A DNA stretch of 64,000 bases from Phytophthora quininea (lineage: Eukaryota > Oomycota > Peronosporomycetes > Peronosporales > Peronosporaceae). Below the pieces are notes generated by a model that worked only from the letters and a program-made list of their open reading frames with translations, searched no databases and was not told the DNA's origin. The position numbers were made by a program, and so were the translations under genes. Location of the stretch: contig JAAVTG010000740.1 of NCBI GenBank assembly GCA_011947345.1, positions 124,001-188,000 of the forward strand, read 5' to 3'. Below are positions 45,127-56,500 of this stretch, in pieces (position 1 is the first letter of the stretch; each line of letters opens with the position of its first letter).

Positions 45127-47855
45127 ATGCCTTCTACCGCCGCTTCGCTCGACGACGGCGCTGTGACGCTGGACACGGTCGTGAGCGACGCCCACCTGCA
45201 CGCGCTGTTCCTGCAGCACCTGTCCGCCTCGGACAAGAAGGGCTTCGCTCAGCTGCTGTTCCTCGTGAGCGTCGAAGAGTTCAAGAAAGTCTTCACCGCC
45301 TCTTCCAACGAGGACAAGCCCAACGAGGAGGACGCAGAGGACCAGGAAGCCTCCGCACAGAGCCACCGCAGACAATACGCGAGCAAGATCATCACCAAGT
45401 TCATGACCAGAGACGCCTTCCTGGACATCGCGTCCGAGAACCTCAAAATCCTCAACAAGTCGGTATGGAGCTTCGGCAAGCTGTTGCGCAACGACCTGAT
45501 GCTCTATTCGGGACTTGCAGCCAAGACGGACTTGTTCCAGGACGCAGAAGTTGCTGTGAAGAAGTCTCTTCAGCCCAGTTTCAAGAAATTCGCGGCTACG
45601 CCAGAGTTTGCCGCTCTGGTAGCTAGTTCCAGGCTGACTTTCGTGGAGAGTGCTTCGGAGGAGAGCTCGGATGAAGAGCAGCAGCCACTGGAGGAGAAAT
45701 CGCCCGCTTCAGTATCGGAGGAGAGTTTGTGTGACGCGGCGTCGGTCGTGTCCATGTCGTCGACGAACAGCACGCCTCGGCATTCTCGTGCTAGACGGCA
45801 TCGCACAGCGACGACGTTCTTGACCTTGGAACGCGTCCTGGGCAACCGGAGGTTGTGCAGTATTTTCTGGGTGTTTTTGTTCAAGGAACGCACTCACGAA
45901 CAGTTGAGTTTGTGGATGGAGTTTCGGTACACGTTGCTGCCGATTCTCGAGGACTTTATTAGTACAGCACGAGCGGATATTGAACAAGAAGACGTGAAGC
46001 AGCAGGAACAACATGCCGATGATAATACGGAGGGTGAAGTACGGCAAGCGGGCGAGCTGATTGAGCAACTGCTTGTTGTTGGCAGCCGCATTGCTGCCAA
46101 GTACTTGACAGTAAGTGCTAGCACGCGCGTGAGTTTTGTTGGCGAGGCCGAGCAGGAATTACTACGTGACTATGAATTGAGAGTGGCTAGCTGCCTTGAG
46201 GTTGGCAGCTTTTCGCTGGCAGATGCGGAAGTTTTGCTGCGAACAGTTGAACGGATCCAGTTGGTGATCGAAGGGGATCTGAAGGTCAACCATTTTGTCC
46301 GCTTCATGGGGAGCGACTCATTCAAGTCGCTAGTAGCGTCGTATCAAAGTCGCTTGCTCAGTCCATCGGGTTCGTCTCGCGAAATCAATTCGACGGCATG
46401 TGATGGCTCCAGTACGGAATCCAACAGCAGCATGACGACGCTCCAGGAGTTGTTCCAGTGCATGAATGTGGCATCACACCAACCCCAGCGTGTACGAAGC
46501 AAGTCGTTCACGTTGCGTGAACTCTTTCAAGGACAACTACGTGGCGAATCGCAGAGCAAGTCGCTCATTAGCTCTGTGCTCAGCTTCCGGTTGGATGTCA
46601 ACGATCGCGCCCACCCAGAGATTATCAAGGAAGTTCTGCACACATTGGCAGACCCAAAACGCCACAGCGAAAGCAGCAGTGACATGTATCACCACCACGC
46701 CATTCCTGACCATGTAGAGGCTTTCTTCTGCCCGTCCGGAGCTGATGTTGTGCGTGCCACAACCCGACCAGAGCCGAAACTTTTCACATGACGATCGGAA
46801 ATTCGGAAAAGGCATTCTACGGCGCCTGCCTCACGCGATACGTTCCTTTGAACGATTCGACCAAGCTGGGTCCGTTGGAGCAAGTCTTACAGGAGACAGA
46901 AGGTCTGGAAGTGTATGTACCTGTCGGTCTCTGTGTTATCAGTCGATATCCAATCCTCAACACACTCAAGGTACGATTAGACGCGCTCCACTCGCGTATG
47001 CAGGATGATGAAGGGTATCTTACCGATGCGAACTGGTTGCCGTCGGCGGCTCAGATGGCGGAAATACTCTGTCCGTTCGACTTCTCCACGACTACATCCT
47101 CAGTAGCATTGCAAGATGGCACGACGTCTCTTGCAGCTCTCGAAGATTATGTTGACTTCAGCATGGAGGAACTGTTCAGCTGTCTGTCTGTTGAGCATGT
47201 AGTGGCTTTGGTCACGTGCATGCTTTTAGAGCGGCAAATCGTGCTCATAAGCTCGCGATATTCGGTTCTCACTTCTGTAGGTGAAACCCTCAAGAGCTTG
47301 CTAGCTCCGCTGCAGTGGAGTCACGTGTTTGCACCAATTCTCCCCAAGTGCATGCTGGAGTGTTTGCAGTGCCCCACTCCGTATTTGTTCGGTGTACACG
47401 CCAGCTACCGCACTGAGCTGCGCGAGATGCTTCGAAGTGAGGGATGTGGCGATGGCATCGTTGTCGTTGATCTTGACGCAGACACCATAAGCGCTCCGGC
47501 TCGACCACAGCTTCCGGAATCCATCCGCATCTCGCTAACGTCGCGGTTATTGCAGCTTCTCAAGCCGAAAGTGTTCTTCAGCGACTTTGTGCCCATGTTG
47601 ACCAACAAACTGGATGCATCGCTTGCTCAACGCTTCCCTCAGGACCATATGCGGTCATGTTTCAAGCAAGCAGTCGCCGCATTGCTCAGCACAGTGGAAG
47701 AATTCCGCTTTGTGTTGTCGGATGACTTCGACTATGTGGTGGTATTCGACCGAATTGCGTTCCTGCAGCGCCTGCCACGACGGGACCAAGCCTTCTACCA
47801 CAACTTCTTGGAAACGCAGGTCTTCTCGCACGAGATCGCCTCGGTTTCAAGTTAA
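45127..47855 (+). CDS. RGS- and DENN-domain protein
   Basis: Start ATG 45127 (MPSTAASLDDGAV); stop 47855; about 909 residues, no introns. The first ~180 residues (LHALFLQHLSAS, IITKFMTRDAFLDIA) and a second segment at ~240-420 (VLGNRRLCSIFWVFLFKERTHEQLSLWMEF) resemble RGS folds. From ~residue 530 there is a DENN module: uDENN (DHVEAFFCPSGADVV, then AFYGACLTRYVPL), central DENN (VPVGLCVISRYPILNTL; LLERQIVLISSRYSVLTSV; SHVFAPILPKCMLECLQCPTPYLFGVH) and dDENN. DENN proteins are usually exchange factors for Rab GTPases, and RGS domains bind G-alpha subunits. A one-base loss near 46785 (after KLFT) splits the frame between uDENN strands; otherwise it is intact. Confidence 0.75.
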
Positions 47856-47939
47856 CATAGATAAAAGTGCTAAAATGTATGGATTACAATGTTCACTATA
47901 CAGCTTCCAGTGATATTTAGTAAATCCCTCCAAACTCTC

Positions 47940-48137
47940 CCCCATGACGTCAGATGACGTACAGTGTGTGTTCTCGGCGGCCTTCTCATTTCAAACCGTC
48001 ACGAGTACGCCGAAAATCGGCGCGTTAGCCGAATCAATCAGTCTAGCGTACTCTTGCTCTTGCGCGATGCGATCCGCCTGGTCAATACCTTTCATACTAC
48101 AAGCACTAAGCAAAATCTCTACACGACGACATGCCTT
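47940..48137 (-). pseudogene. Orphan PAS-module fragment at the inner junction
   Basis: On the minus strand it reads a PAC tail (RRVEILL), the linker DRIAQEQEYARLIDSANAPIFGV, and remnants of the next module (EKAAE, SSDVMG). Small deletions and frame changes are present. It best resembles the right-hand kinase modules near 54540-54680 and 55255-55400 (with LVTIWNKKAAEITQYTPSDVMG). It lies about 2.4 kb from the right kinase, on the far side of the 2.2-kb arm. Confidence 0.8.
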
Positions 48138-48148
48138 CAGCATGCACT

Positions 48149-48195
48149 TGTTGATTGCAATCGAGCACGGTTGCGTCGGCTACGATCGCATGTAG
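48149..48195 (+). pseudogene. Copy of the HECT gene 3' end
   Basis: Encodes the last ~15 residues (LLIAIEHGCVGYDRM, stop). The matching original at 37178-37224 reads LLVAIEHGCVGYDRM as the end of a full HECT domain. Upstream of this copy there is no HECT sequence, only the PAS fragment, so it is a truncated tail. Confidence 0.8.
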
Positions 48196-48276
48196 GTTGG
48201 TAGACAATAGACATCTTCTCGGCCTAGACGAACCCACAGCATCATTTTACCGATACTTTTCCGAACCATGCTGTCG

Positions 48277-48984
48277 TCAGAGCAGTGCATTGTGGTCTGG
48301 ACTGGGCACACGTCCCGGTTCCCGGAAGCTCGCGTTCCCTGTCGTCTCACTCGTTGGTACGCGTGTGTACCCTCGCTGGCCTCCTTGTTCCTCCACATTG
48401 CCGAACAACGACCTCACAAAGTCGTAGAGCACACTGAACGGACAGCACACAATCTGTTTGGCTCGACGCAGCCATTCCTGACTGAGCCACGACACGTAGT
48501 TCCCTCCCACCGCCGTCAGCAGAGCTCCCTTCTGCGTGCCAAAGAGCTGCACCACTGATCCAGGCCAGACGTCTCCTTTCTTGAGCAGTTTGCCGTGGTG
48601 GATCAACCTGGCATGCTCACTATAGATTGCACCCTCCAAATCAGTTCCAATCCTCCCATTTGGCGAGCTACGAGCCACCTACAGATTGAATAGCGTCGCT
48701 AGCACTCTAGCAGGGTCGTCCACCGCCCAGATGGACACGTTGAGAGTGTAGACAGCGTTGCAGAAGCGGATAAACGCAGGTTTTGGCGCCCCCTCGGACT
48801 CAGGCAGTAGCTGCTGCACCTTCTTCACGTGGGAATGGCAGGCTGGACACCGGTTCTTGTAGACGGCCAGTCGTCTGCACGCACAGGAGAGACAGAACTC
48901 GTGGCCGCAGTCGGTCAGGCAGCGCTTGGTCGGGTCCAGAGGCAGCGGCTGGTCGCAGAACAAGCAGAGCAGCATGTCCGACAT
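48277..48984 (-). CDS. RING finger plus ubiquitin-like domain protein, right copy
   Basis: Exons 48984-48683 and 48619-48277, with a 63-bp intron (one G shorter than the left copy). The encoded protein appears the same as the left copy: RING (CLFCDQPL, CGHEFCLSC, CPACHSH) then UBL (ARLIHHGKLLKKGD). It is divergent from the dynein light chain gene over a 108-bp promoter. Confidence 0.7.
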
Positions 48985-49092
48985 GGTACTGTGCAAGTGA
49001 GCTCCTCGCGATGTGTGACGCGCGCAACGGTACGCAGTCAGAGGTGTACCACAACCGGATCTTGAAGCGACGCATGGACACATCACGACAAG

Positions 49093-49688
49093 ATGCCGGC
49101 GCCGGCGGAGGGATCGCGGGCGCTGCAGCTCAACCCCAAGACGAAGCCAACGACCACCAAGATGAAGCAGGTGATCGCCCAAGTGTTGCTGGAGAAGCTG
49201 GACAGCGCCGTCTACCAGTCGGACCGCGCGGCAACGTTGACCAAGGAGATCGCAGACAGCGTCAAGCTGCGACTCAAAGGTAGGATACAACTGGCGGACG
49301 TTCGTTCCTTTGCTGATAAGAAACATTTCCGTTTGACGGGCATTAGAGTGCAATTTCCCTCGCTTCAAGTACGTCGTGCAAGTCGTGATTGGAGAGCAGC
49401 GCGGCGAAGGCGTCAGGTATTTCAAGTTGCTGGAATGGTTCGTAGCAAAGGAAGGTCCCTACTAACTATTTGTTGCTGTTGTGCATTGGACTGTAGGATG
49501 GGGTGTCGATGTTTTTGGGATGCCGAGACGGACTGCTACGCATCGGAGACATACTCTAATGTACGTTCTGGATGTGGAATATTTTAGAATGTGATGATAT
49601 TCAGCTCCTGATGGTCTATGTACCTTTTTCATTCATGCAGGACAGCTTGTTCTGCGTCACCACGGCGTACAGTGTCTACCTCTACTAG
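49093..49688 (+). CDS. Tctex-type dynein light chain (DYNLT-like), right copy
   Basis: Exons 49093-49279, 49347-49416, 49497-49560 and 49641-49688 give the same 122-residue protein as the left copy. The introns carry GTAGGA, GTATTT and GTACGT donors and TAG/CAG acceptors; in exon 2 the acceptor at 49346 keeps the family frame NFPRFKYVVQVV, while the next AG two bases later would not. Because both copies look identical in coding sequence, either or both may supply dynein light chain. Confidence 0.85.
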
Positions 49689-49713
49689 TCCAAGTTAATA
49701 GCACACTGGCTGC

Positions 49714-50331
49714 TCACTGCGTGACGTGCTTGACTACCGTGCGGAACAGCGAGTGGAACGCTTCCGTAATGCTGACACCGGTGCACGCAGACGTCTCGAA
49801 GTAGTCAAACCCTTTGGCTTGTGCGTAGGCTCGCCCCTCATCCTCCGAGACAACGCGTGGACGGTCGACTTTGTTCCCACACAGGATACAAGGGAACTTG
49901 CCAGCCCCGAACTTTGCAGCTTCGCGAAGCCATCCATCCAGAGACTCGAAGCTTCGTCGCGACGACACGTCGAACATGAGGATGCCGCCTTGGGTGTCCT
50001 TGTAAAACTCATTGCGCACTTCCAGGTACTCGGGTAGACCGGAGAGGTCCCAGAAGTTCACACGTACTTCAGATCCATTAACCAGCACGGGTTTCACGCC
50101 GTAGTCGATGCCGATGGTCGAGATGTACTTGGTCACAAACTTTTCTTCGCAGTAGCGCTTGATCACACAACTCTTGCCGACGCCGCTCTCGCCCATGGAG
50201 ATGATCTTCACTCGGAGAGCAGTAGGTCGCCCATCCTGATTGTCGTCGTTGGAGTTGAGGTTGAGCGCGGTGTTGCCAAACAGACCACTCAGTCTGTCCA
50301 CCGTGCCTTCGCTCATGCGTCGTCTAGACAT
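49714..50331 (-). CDS. RJL-family (DNAJC27/RBJ-like) small GTPase, right copy, intact
   Basis: A complete 205-residue reading frame starts MSRRRMSEGTVDRLSGLFG. All G motifs are present: GESGVGKS, TIGIDYG, WDLSGLPE, GNKVD and ETSA. The Gln normally following DxxG (switch II catalytic glutamine) is replaced (GLPE), as in RJL proteins where GTP hydrolysis is thought to be atypical. There is no J domain and no C-terminal cysteine. This copy shows that the left copy lacks one base. It overlaps the arm edge 11 bases before its ATG, so the promoter must lie in unshared sequence and may differ between the copies. Confidence 0.85.
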   Translation of the reverse strand: MSRRRMSEGTVDRLSGLFGNTALNLNSNDDNQDGRPTALRVKIISMGESGVGKSCVIKRYCEEKFVTKYISTIGIDYGVKPVLVNGSEVRVNFWDLSGLPEYLEVRNEFYKDTQGGILMFDVSSRRSFESLDGWLREAAKFGAGKFPCILCGNKVDRPRVVSEDEGRAYAQAKGFDYFETSACTGVSITEAFHSLFRTVVKHVTQ

Positions 50332-50342
50332 GGCGACTCCTT

Positions 50343-50526
50343 TTTATGGTGTGGTGGAATCGCTTGCTAAAAGCTTCGTGGGTCGTTACATGCCAACTAG
50401 AGGACAATTGCTACGCGGTGACACAACTTCTTGGAACACAGGTAGCTTCTACCAAAAAATGCTAAAAGTATGGATTACAGTGTTCACTATGCTACAACAT
50501 TGAGTTCTGGCGGCGTAAGAGTCGAC
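50343..50526. other. Intergenic region outside the right arm
   Basis: Separates the right RJL gene from the right kinase 3' end. It shows no visible similarity to the matching 34925-35030 spacer, so it holds a different promoter for the RJL copy. No gene seen. Confidence 0.5.
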
Positions 50527-53500
50527 TTACATGATCCCGCAAGGTGCAGGGCGGTCTTGACCCGCATTACCATTCTGCAAGGCTGCCGTCGAAGACGCGT
50601 TGCTGCTTTTCGTGGCACGGAATTCAAAGTTGCGGCGCAGGTATCCACGCAAGAGCTTGTGCTCCTTTTTCAGCAAGGTCACTGAGTCATCCAGCGACTT
50701 CTGTAGCGAGAGCAGCGCGGCCCCGTCAGCAAGAGCTGTCGGTTGCTCGTCTGGGCCTACTTCCGCTTTGCATTGCTGGAGTTGTTCACACGCGATTTGC
50801 ACACGGAATGCTGCTTTGGAGACCCGCATCGCAGCCACATACGCCGATGAACCTTTCAAAGAATGCGATTCCCGCCGAGTCACCGCGATGTCACCAAGGT
50901 CATAGGCCGCCAAAATACGACCCATTATGGCTTCACAACTCACCGTAAACTTCTCTAGCAAACTTAAGAACAGCTCCTCGTGTCCTCCGCACTGTTGAAC
51001 ACCCAATGAATAGTCGACTGGGTCGCCTTCGGGGATAACAATGCTGGCTGGATCCATGCCGACTCGCATTGCTGCGTCGCTTTCTGTGGTAGCACTTGTA
51101 TGTTCAAAACTAGGAGGGCCTCTGGCGCCGCTGAGGCCAGCTGGACTACTGATATTCAACCGCTCAAACATGGCCGCAACGGGGTCTCCTAACGATTGCT
51201 CGTCAGAGACCGAGTCGAACCGATGCAATTCGGAGCTGTTGTCTTGTCCACCTTCGGTGAGCGCTCTAGCACGACCATTCTTGGCATCCGAGGCAGAACT
51301 CGGCGACACTGCTTGTCGAGGAGACGGCTGCGACGCTCCCTCCTTTTGTTGCTCAAGAACGGTGGGTGGCTCCATAATGTAGGATTACTGTGCGATGAAA
51401 CATGATCCGAAGTGTCGACTCCTTCCAGCGGCGCTTCCTTCATGTTGGGCAACGTTGCAGACGTCTTGTTGATTTGTTTCCAGTCGGGGATGTCAACGAT
51501 TGCGCCGCCAGTATCCGCTGGAGACTCAGAAGGCCACTCGAATGTGTACTGTTTCCAACTGATGAGCCTAAACTGAAGATTGACGTCGTAGGTACGGCCG
51601 TGCGCACCGTGGGGCCAATTTGACGCCGAATTGCCATCGGATCGTCGAGTTCTAGATTCGAGATAGCACGGGCGAGATCCAGTTGTTGCATGTGACGTGA
51701 GGCTGGGGCAAGCTTTGACCCCGAGTCTGCTCCTGCACTAAATGAATCGCTATCATCAACGTCACTATCAAACGAAGGACGTGGGGTTGGCGATGTACTA
51801 GGATACGTCGTTGGGACGCGGTTGAGTGCTTCTACCTCCCGGTCTCTTGAAGCTGGCGATGCAACCGATGGCGCTGATGGGACAGCCACACTCGGAACAT
51901 CGTCAGAAACATACGAGTCCTCTGAGCGCGGCGGGTTTGGCACACCGCTTGAAGTTTTAGGGCCGAGGTAACGAACGCGCATCCACTGTCTGATCGCCTT
52001 GAGCAAACTGTTCTTTGAAATTGGCTTGACCATGAACTCATCCATGCCAGATCCTAGGCACTTTTGCCGGTCGCCACTCATGGCGTAAGCGGTTAAACCG
52101 AGTACAGGGATGCGAGGGAGGTCGTTTTCGCGCTCAAACCGCCGAATGGCTTTCGTCGCTGTGTAGCCGTCCATGACAGGCATTTCGCAATCCATGAAGA
52201 TCAGATCGAACTTGGTGTGGTTTTCCGTGTACGCCTTGACTGCGTCTCGGCCGTTCACTTCCCACTGCAGTAGATGGTCAGCTTCCTGGAGGAAACACTT
52301 GACCACTTCCCAGTTAAACTCGTTGTCTTCCGCCACCAAAATTCGAGCTTGTCTGGGCACCACGATTTTGGAGCTATTGGCATTACTTGTGGCAACAGAG
52401 CTCGCCACACTGCTTGCCGAATTGACTTTAGACGTGTCGATATTGGCGAGTGGAGCACCAGCAGTGTCTGTCAGTAAATCATTCGCAGCATAAAAGATCC
52501 CCTTCGCGTCGATATCATCTAGTAAGCGAACGACCACGGTAAAGTAAAAGTTGCTGCCAACGTCTAATTCGCTGTCTACGCCAATTTGACCATCCATGAG
52601 CTCTGCAAGCTGCTTGCAAATTGCAAGACCTAAGCCAGAACCAGTTGGATTGTTTTGACGGGTACGCTCCAGCTTCGTGAATAATGAAAAGAGACGCATT
52701 TTCTCTTCAGCGTCCATGCCAATTCCCGTATCAATGACTTGGAATAGAAGCTTCTTGAACGCTTTAGGAAGTTCTGGGGTGTAGACCACGCTGCAGGTGA
52801 CGGTGATTGACCCCTTGTTGGTGAATTTGATGGCATTCGACAGCAAATTCAACAACACTTGACGCAGACGTACCACATCGCCGATTACTACCTTGGGGAC
52901 GTTATCGTCACACTTGAGCTCGAGCTTCAGACCACGCTCGCGGGCCTTAAACTTGAAGATTTCAATCGAGTAGTCCAGCAACTCGTGCATTTGGAAAGGT
53001 GCTGTGGCAATTTCGAGATGTCCAGCCTCGATTTTGGACAAGTCCAGGATGTCGTTGATCAGGTTCAGGAGTAGCGATCCCGATACATATGCCATGTGCA
53101 CGTAACGTTCCGGAGCCTTGTCTAGAGGCTGTTCCTTCAGCAACTCCAACATACCTAACACACCATTCAACGGTGTCCGCAGCTCGTGACTGAATGAGGC
53201 TAAGAAGTTGACCTTAGCTGCTTCCATGTGCTTCCTCGCTGTGTAGTCCTGACCAACACCAATCACACCGCGAATATTTCCGTGCATATCTTTCTTACTC
53301 GAAGCGTTCACAAGAAGCAGCAAGAACACACCACGCTTTGTCGTCATCGGCAGCTCCATCTCTCCAACGTCAATGCCGATCAACGCTTGATTTAACAACT
53401 GCCGAACTTGTTGGCGACAGTCGGGCGTGATAAACGTGTGCACTAACGACAGCCCCAAGACACTCGACTTGTGATAGCCTGTGATCTCCTCGATTTTCTG

Positions 53501-56500
53501 GTTCCATTCGTTAATGCACCCATTCGTATCAACACCGAAAATCGGCGCGTTGGCTGTATCAATCAGACGGAAATACTCGTGTTCTTGTGCGATACGATCC
53601 GTGATATCTTGTCCGATACCCACAACGCCAACAATGCTACCATTTGCGTCGTACCTCGGCGTAGCATTGAGCAAAATCTCGATCCTCGTTCCTGGGCGAG
53701 TGATCAATGGGAACTCGAAATTTGCAGTCTCGACGCCTCTCAGCGCCTGGGATAAAACCTCAGCAACAATCGGTCGGAACTCCGGAGAGATGAATGTCTC
53801 GACGAGGTTTTCGCCCATGACTTCATCGATGGCATAATTCGTGATCTGTGCGGCCTTTCGGTTCCAGATATTCACGCACAAGTTGGCATCGACGCCGAAG
53901 ATCGGTGCGTTCGCCGTGTCGATCAGGCGACTATATTCTTGCTCTTGGGCAATGCGTTCCGTAATATCTTGCCCAATTCCCACCATGCCCCTGACTTCAC
54001 CATGTTCATTGTAACGAGGCGTCGCGTTCAATAAAATCTCCACTCTGCGACCAGCCTTTGTGATCAATGGGAACTCGAAGTTCGCTGTTTCCTCCCCATC
54101 AAACGCTTTCTCTAAGACGCTACGGACGGGAACTTTGTACTCCTCTGAGATAAATTCGGCGACCAAGTCTTTTCCCAAGACATCTTCATTTGTGTACTGC
54201 ATGATGTCAGCTGCCTTCCGGTTCCAAATGTTCACACAACCGTTAATATCAACCCCGAAAATCGGCGCGTTTGCTGTATCGATCAGGCGAGTATACTCTT
54301 GCTCTTGAGCAATGCGCTCTGTAATGTCCTGGCCGATTCCTACCATGCCCATGACCTCACCGTGTTCGTTAAAACGTGACGTCGCATTCAGTAAAATCTC
54401 TACACGGCGACCTGCTTTAGTCATGAGTGGGAACTCAAAATTCGCTGTCTCGGTGCCTTCTAACGCCTTTGACATGACATGGCCCACAGCTTCCCGATAA
54501 TCCTCCGTAATGAATTTCTCCACCAGATTCTCCCCATCACATCAGATGGGGTGTACTGGGTGATCTCGGCAGCCTTCTTATTCCAAATCGTCACTAGACC
54601 GTTCACATCCACGCCAAAAATCGGCGCGTTGGCCGAGTCTATCAGCCGAGCGTATTCTTGTTCTTGCGCGATGCGATCGGTGATATCCTGGCCGATACCT
54701 ACCACACCAACGATGTCACCATGCTGGTCAAACCGAGCAGTTGCGTTCAGCAGGATATTTAATTTCCGCCCGGTCTTGGTGATCACAGGAACCTCGAAAC
54801 TGGCCGTTTCGTTTCCTTGCAGAGCATTTGACATGATCTCGTATACAATGCCTTGATACTCTGGCGCAATGAACGTTTCGACGTACTTTTCTCCTAGAAC
54901 TTCATCAACCGCATAGTTTGTGATCTGCGCCGCCTTGTTGTTCAGGATGTTCACGCACATGTTGACATCCACGCCGAAGATAGGAGCATTCGCCGTATCG
55001 ATCAATCGGCTGTACTCCTGCTCCTGTGCAATGCGATCTGTTATATCCTGGCCAATACCAACCATGCCCATTACGTCTCCATGTTCATTGTAACGCGGTG
55101 TAGCATTAAGAAAATCTCCACGCGACGACCAGCTTTTGTAATCAAAGGGAATTCGAAGTTGGCGGTCTCCACACCTTCAAACGCCTTCTTTAGGACACTT
55201 CCCACAGGAACACGATATTCTTCAGTAATAAATTCCTCGACTAAATTCGCCCCCATCACGTCAGAAGGGGTGTACTGAGTGATCTCAGCAGCCTTCTTAT
55301 TCCAAATCGTCACGAGGCCATTCACATCCACGCCGAAAATTGGCGCGTTGGCCGAGTCGATGAGTCTAGCGTACTCTTGCTCTTGCGCGATGCGATCGGT
55401 AATATCCTGGCCAATGCCCACCACACCAACAATGTGACCGTGCTGGTCAAACCGCGCAGTAGCATTGAGAAGCAAGCTCAGCCTTCTCCCTGTCTTAGTG
55501 ATTACAGGAACCTCAAAGCTGGCCGTTTCATCTCCATGCAAGGCCTTCGACATGATTTCATACACAATGCCTTGATACTCTGGCGCAATAAAAGTCTCAA
55601 CGTACTTTTCTCCTAGAACTTCATCAACCGCATAGTTTGTGATCTGTGCCGCCTTGTTGTTCAAGATATTCACGCACATGTTGACGTCCACGCCGAAGAT
55701 AGGAGCATTCGCCGTATCGATCAATCGGCTGTACTCCTGCTCCTGCGCAATACGATCCGTTATATCCTGGCCAATACCGACCATCCCCATCACCTCGCCC
55801 TGCTCGTTGTAACGCGGTGTAGCATTAAGAAGAATTTCCACACGACGACCAGCCTTCGTGATCAAAGGAAACTCGAAGTTGGCGGTCTCCACACCTTCAA
55901 ACGCTTTCTGTAACACGCGATGAACTGGCACGCGGTACTCCTCTGAAATAAACTTCGCGACCAAGTCTTCTCCGAGCACGTCTTCTGTCGTGTACTGTGT
56001 GATTTCAGCAGCCTTACGATTCCAAATGTTCACCAAGCCGTTCGAGTCCACACCAAAGATGGGAGCGTTCGCAGTGTCAATCAAGCGCATGTACTCCTTC
56101 TCTTGCGCAATGCGATCCGTGATGTCTTGGCCAATTCCAACCATACCAATAACCTTTCCGTGTTCATCATACCGCGGGGTAGCATTGAGCAGAATCTCCA
56201 CTCGTCGTCCAGCCTTTGTGATCAATGGGAACTCGAAGTTCGCCGTCTCGACACCCTTCAGCGCCTCGGAGAGCACAGAACTCACCGCCTCCTGATAGTC
56301 CTTGGTGATGTACTTCTCCACGAGCTTCTCGCCTATCACTGCCTTGGTTGGGTACTGCATGATCTCTGCAGCCTTCTTGTTCCAGATATTCACTCGTCCT
56401 TCCGAGTCGACACCGAAGATGGGGGCATTCGCAGTGTCAATCAAGCGGATGTACTCCTGTTCCTGCGCAATACGCTCCGTGATGTCCTGGCCGATTCCCA

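Larger units (their letters stand above)
48149..50342 (-). repeat. Right arm of the 2.2-kb near-identical inverted repeat
   Basis: Reverse complement of 35031-37224. It includes complete copies of the RJL, dynein light chain and RING-UBL genes plus the last bases of the HECT gene. Beyond 50342, and inward of 48149, the sequence is unrelated to the flanks of the left arm. Confidence 0.9.
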
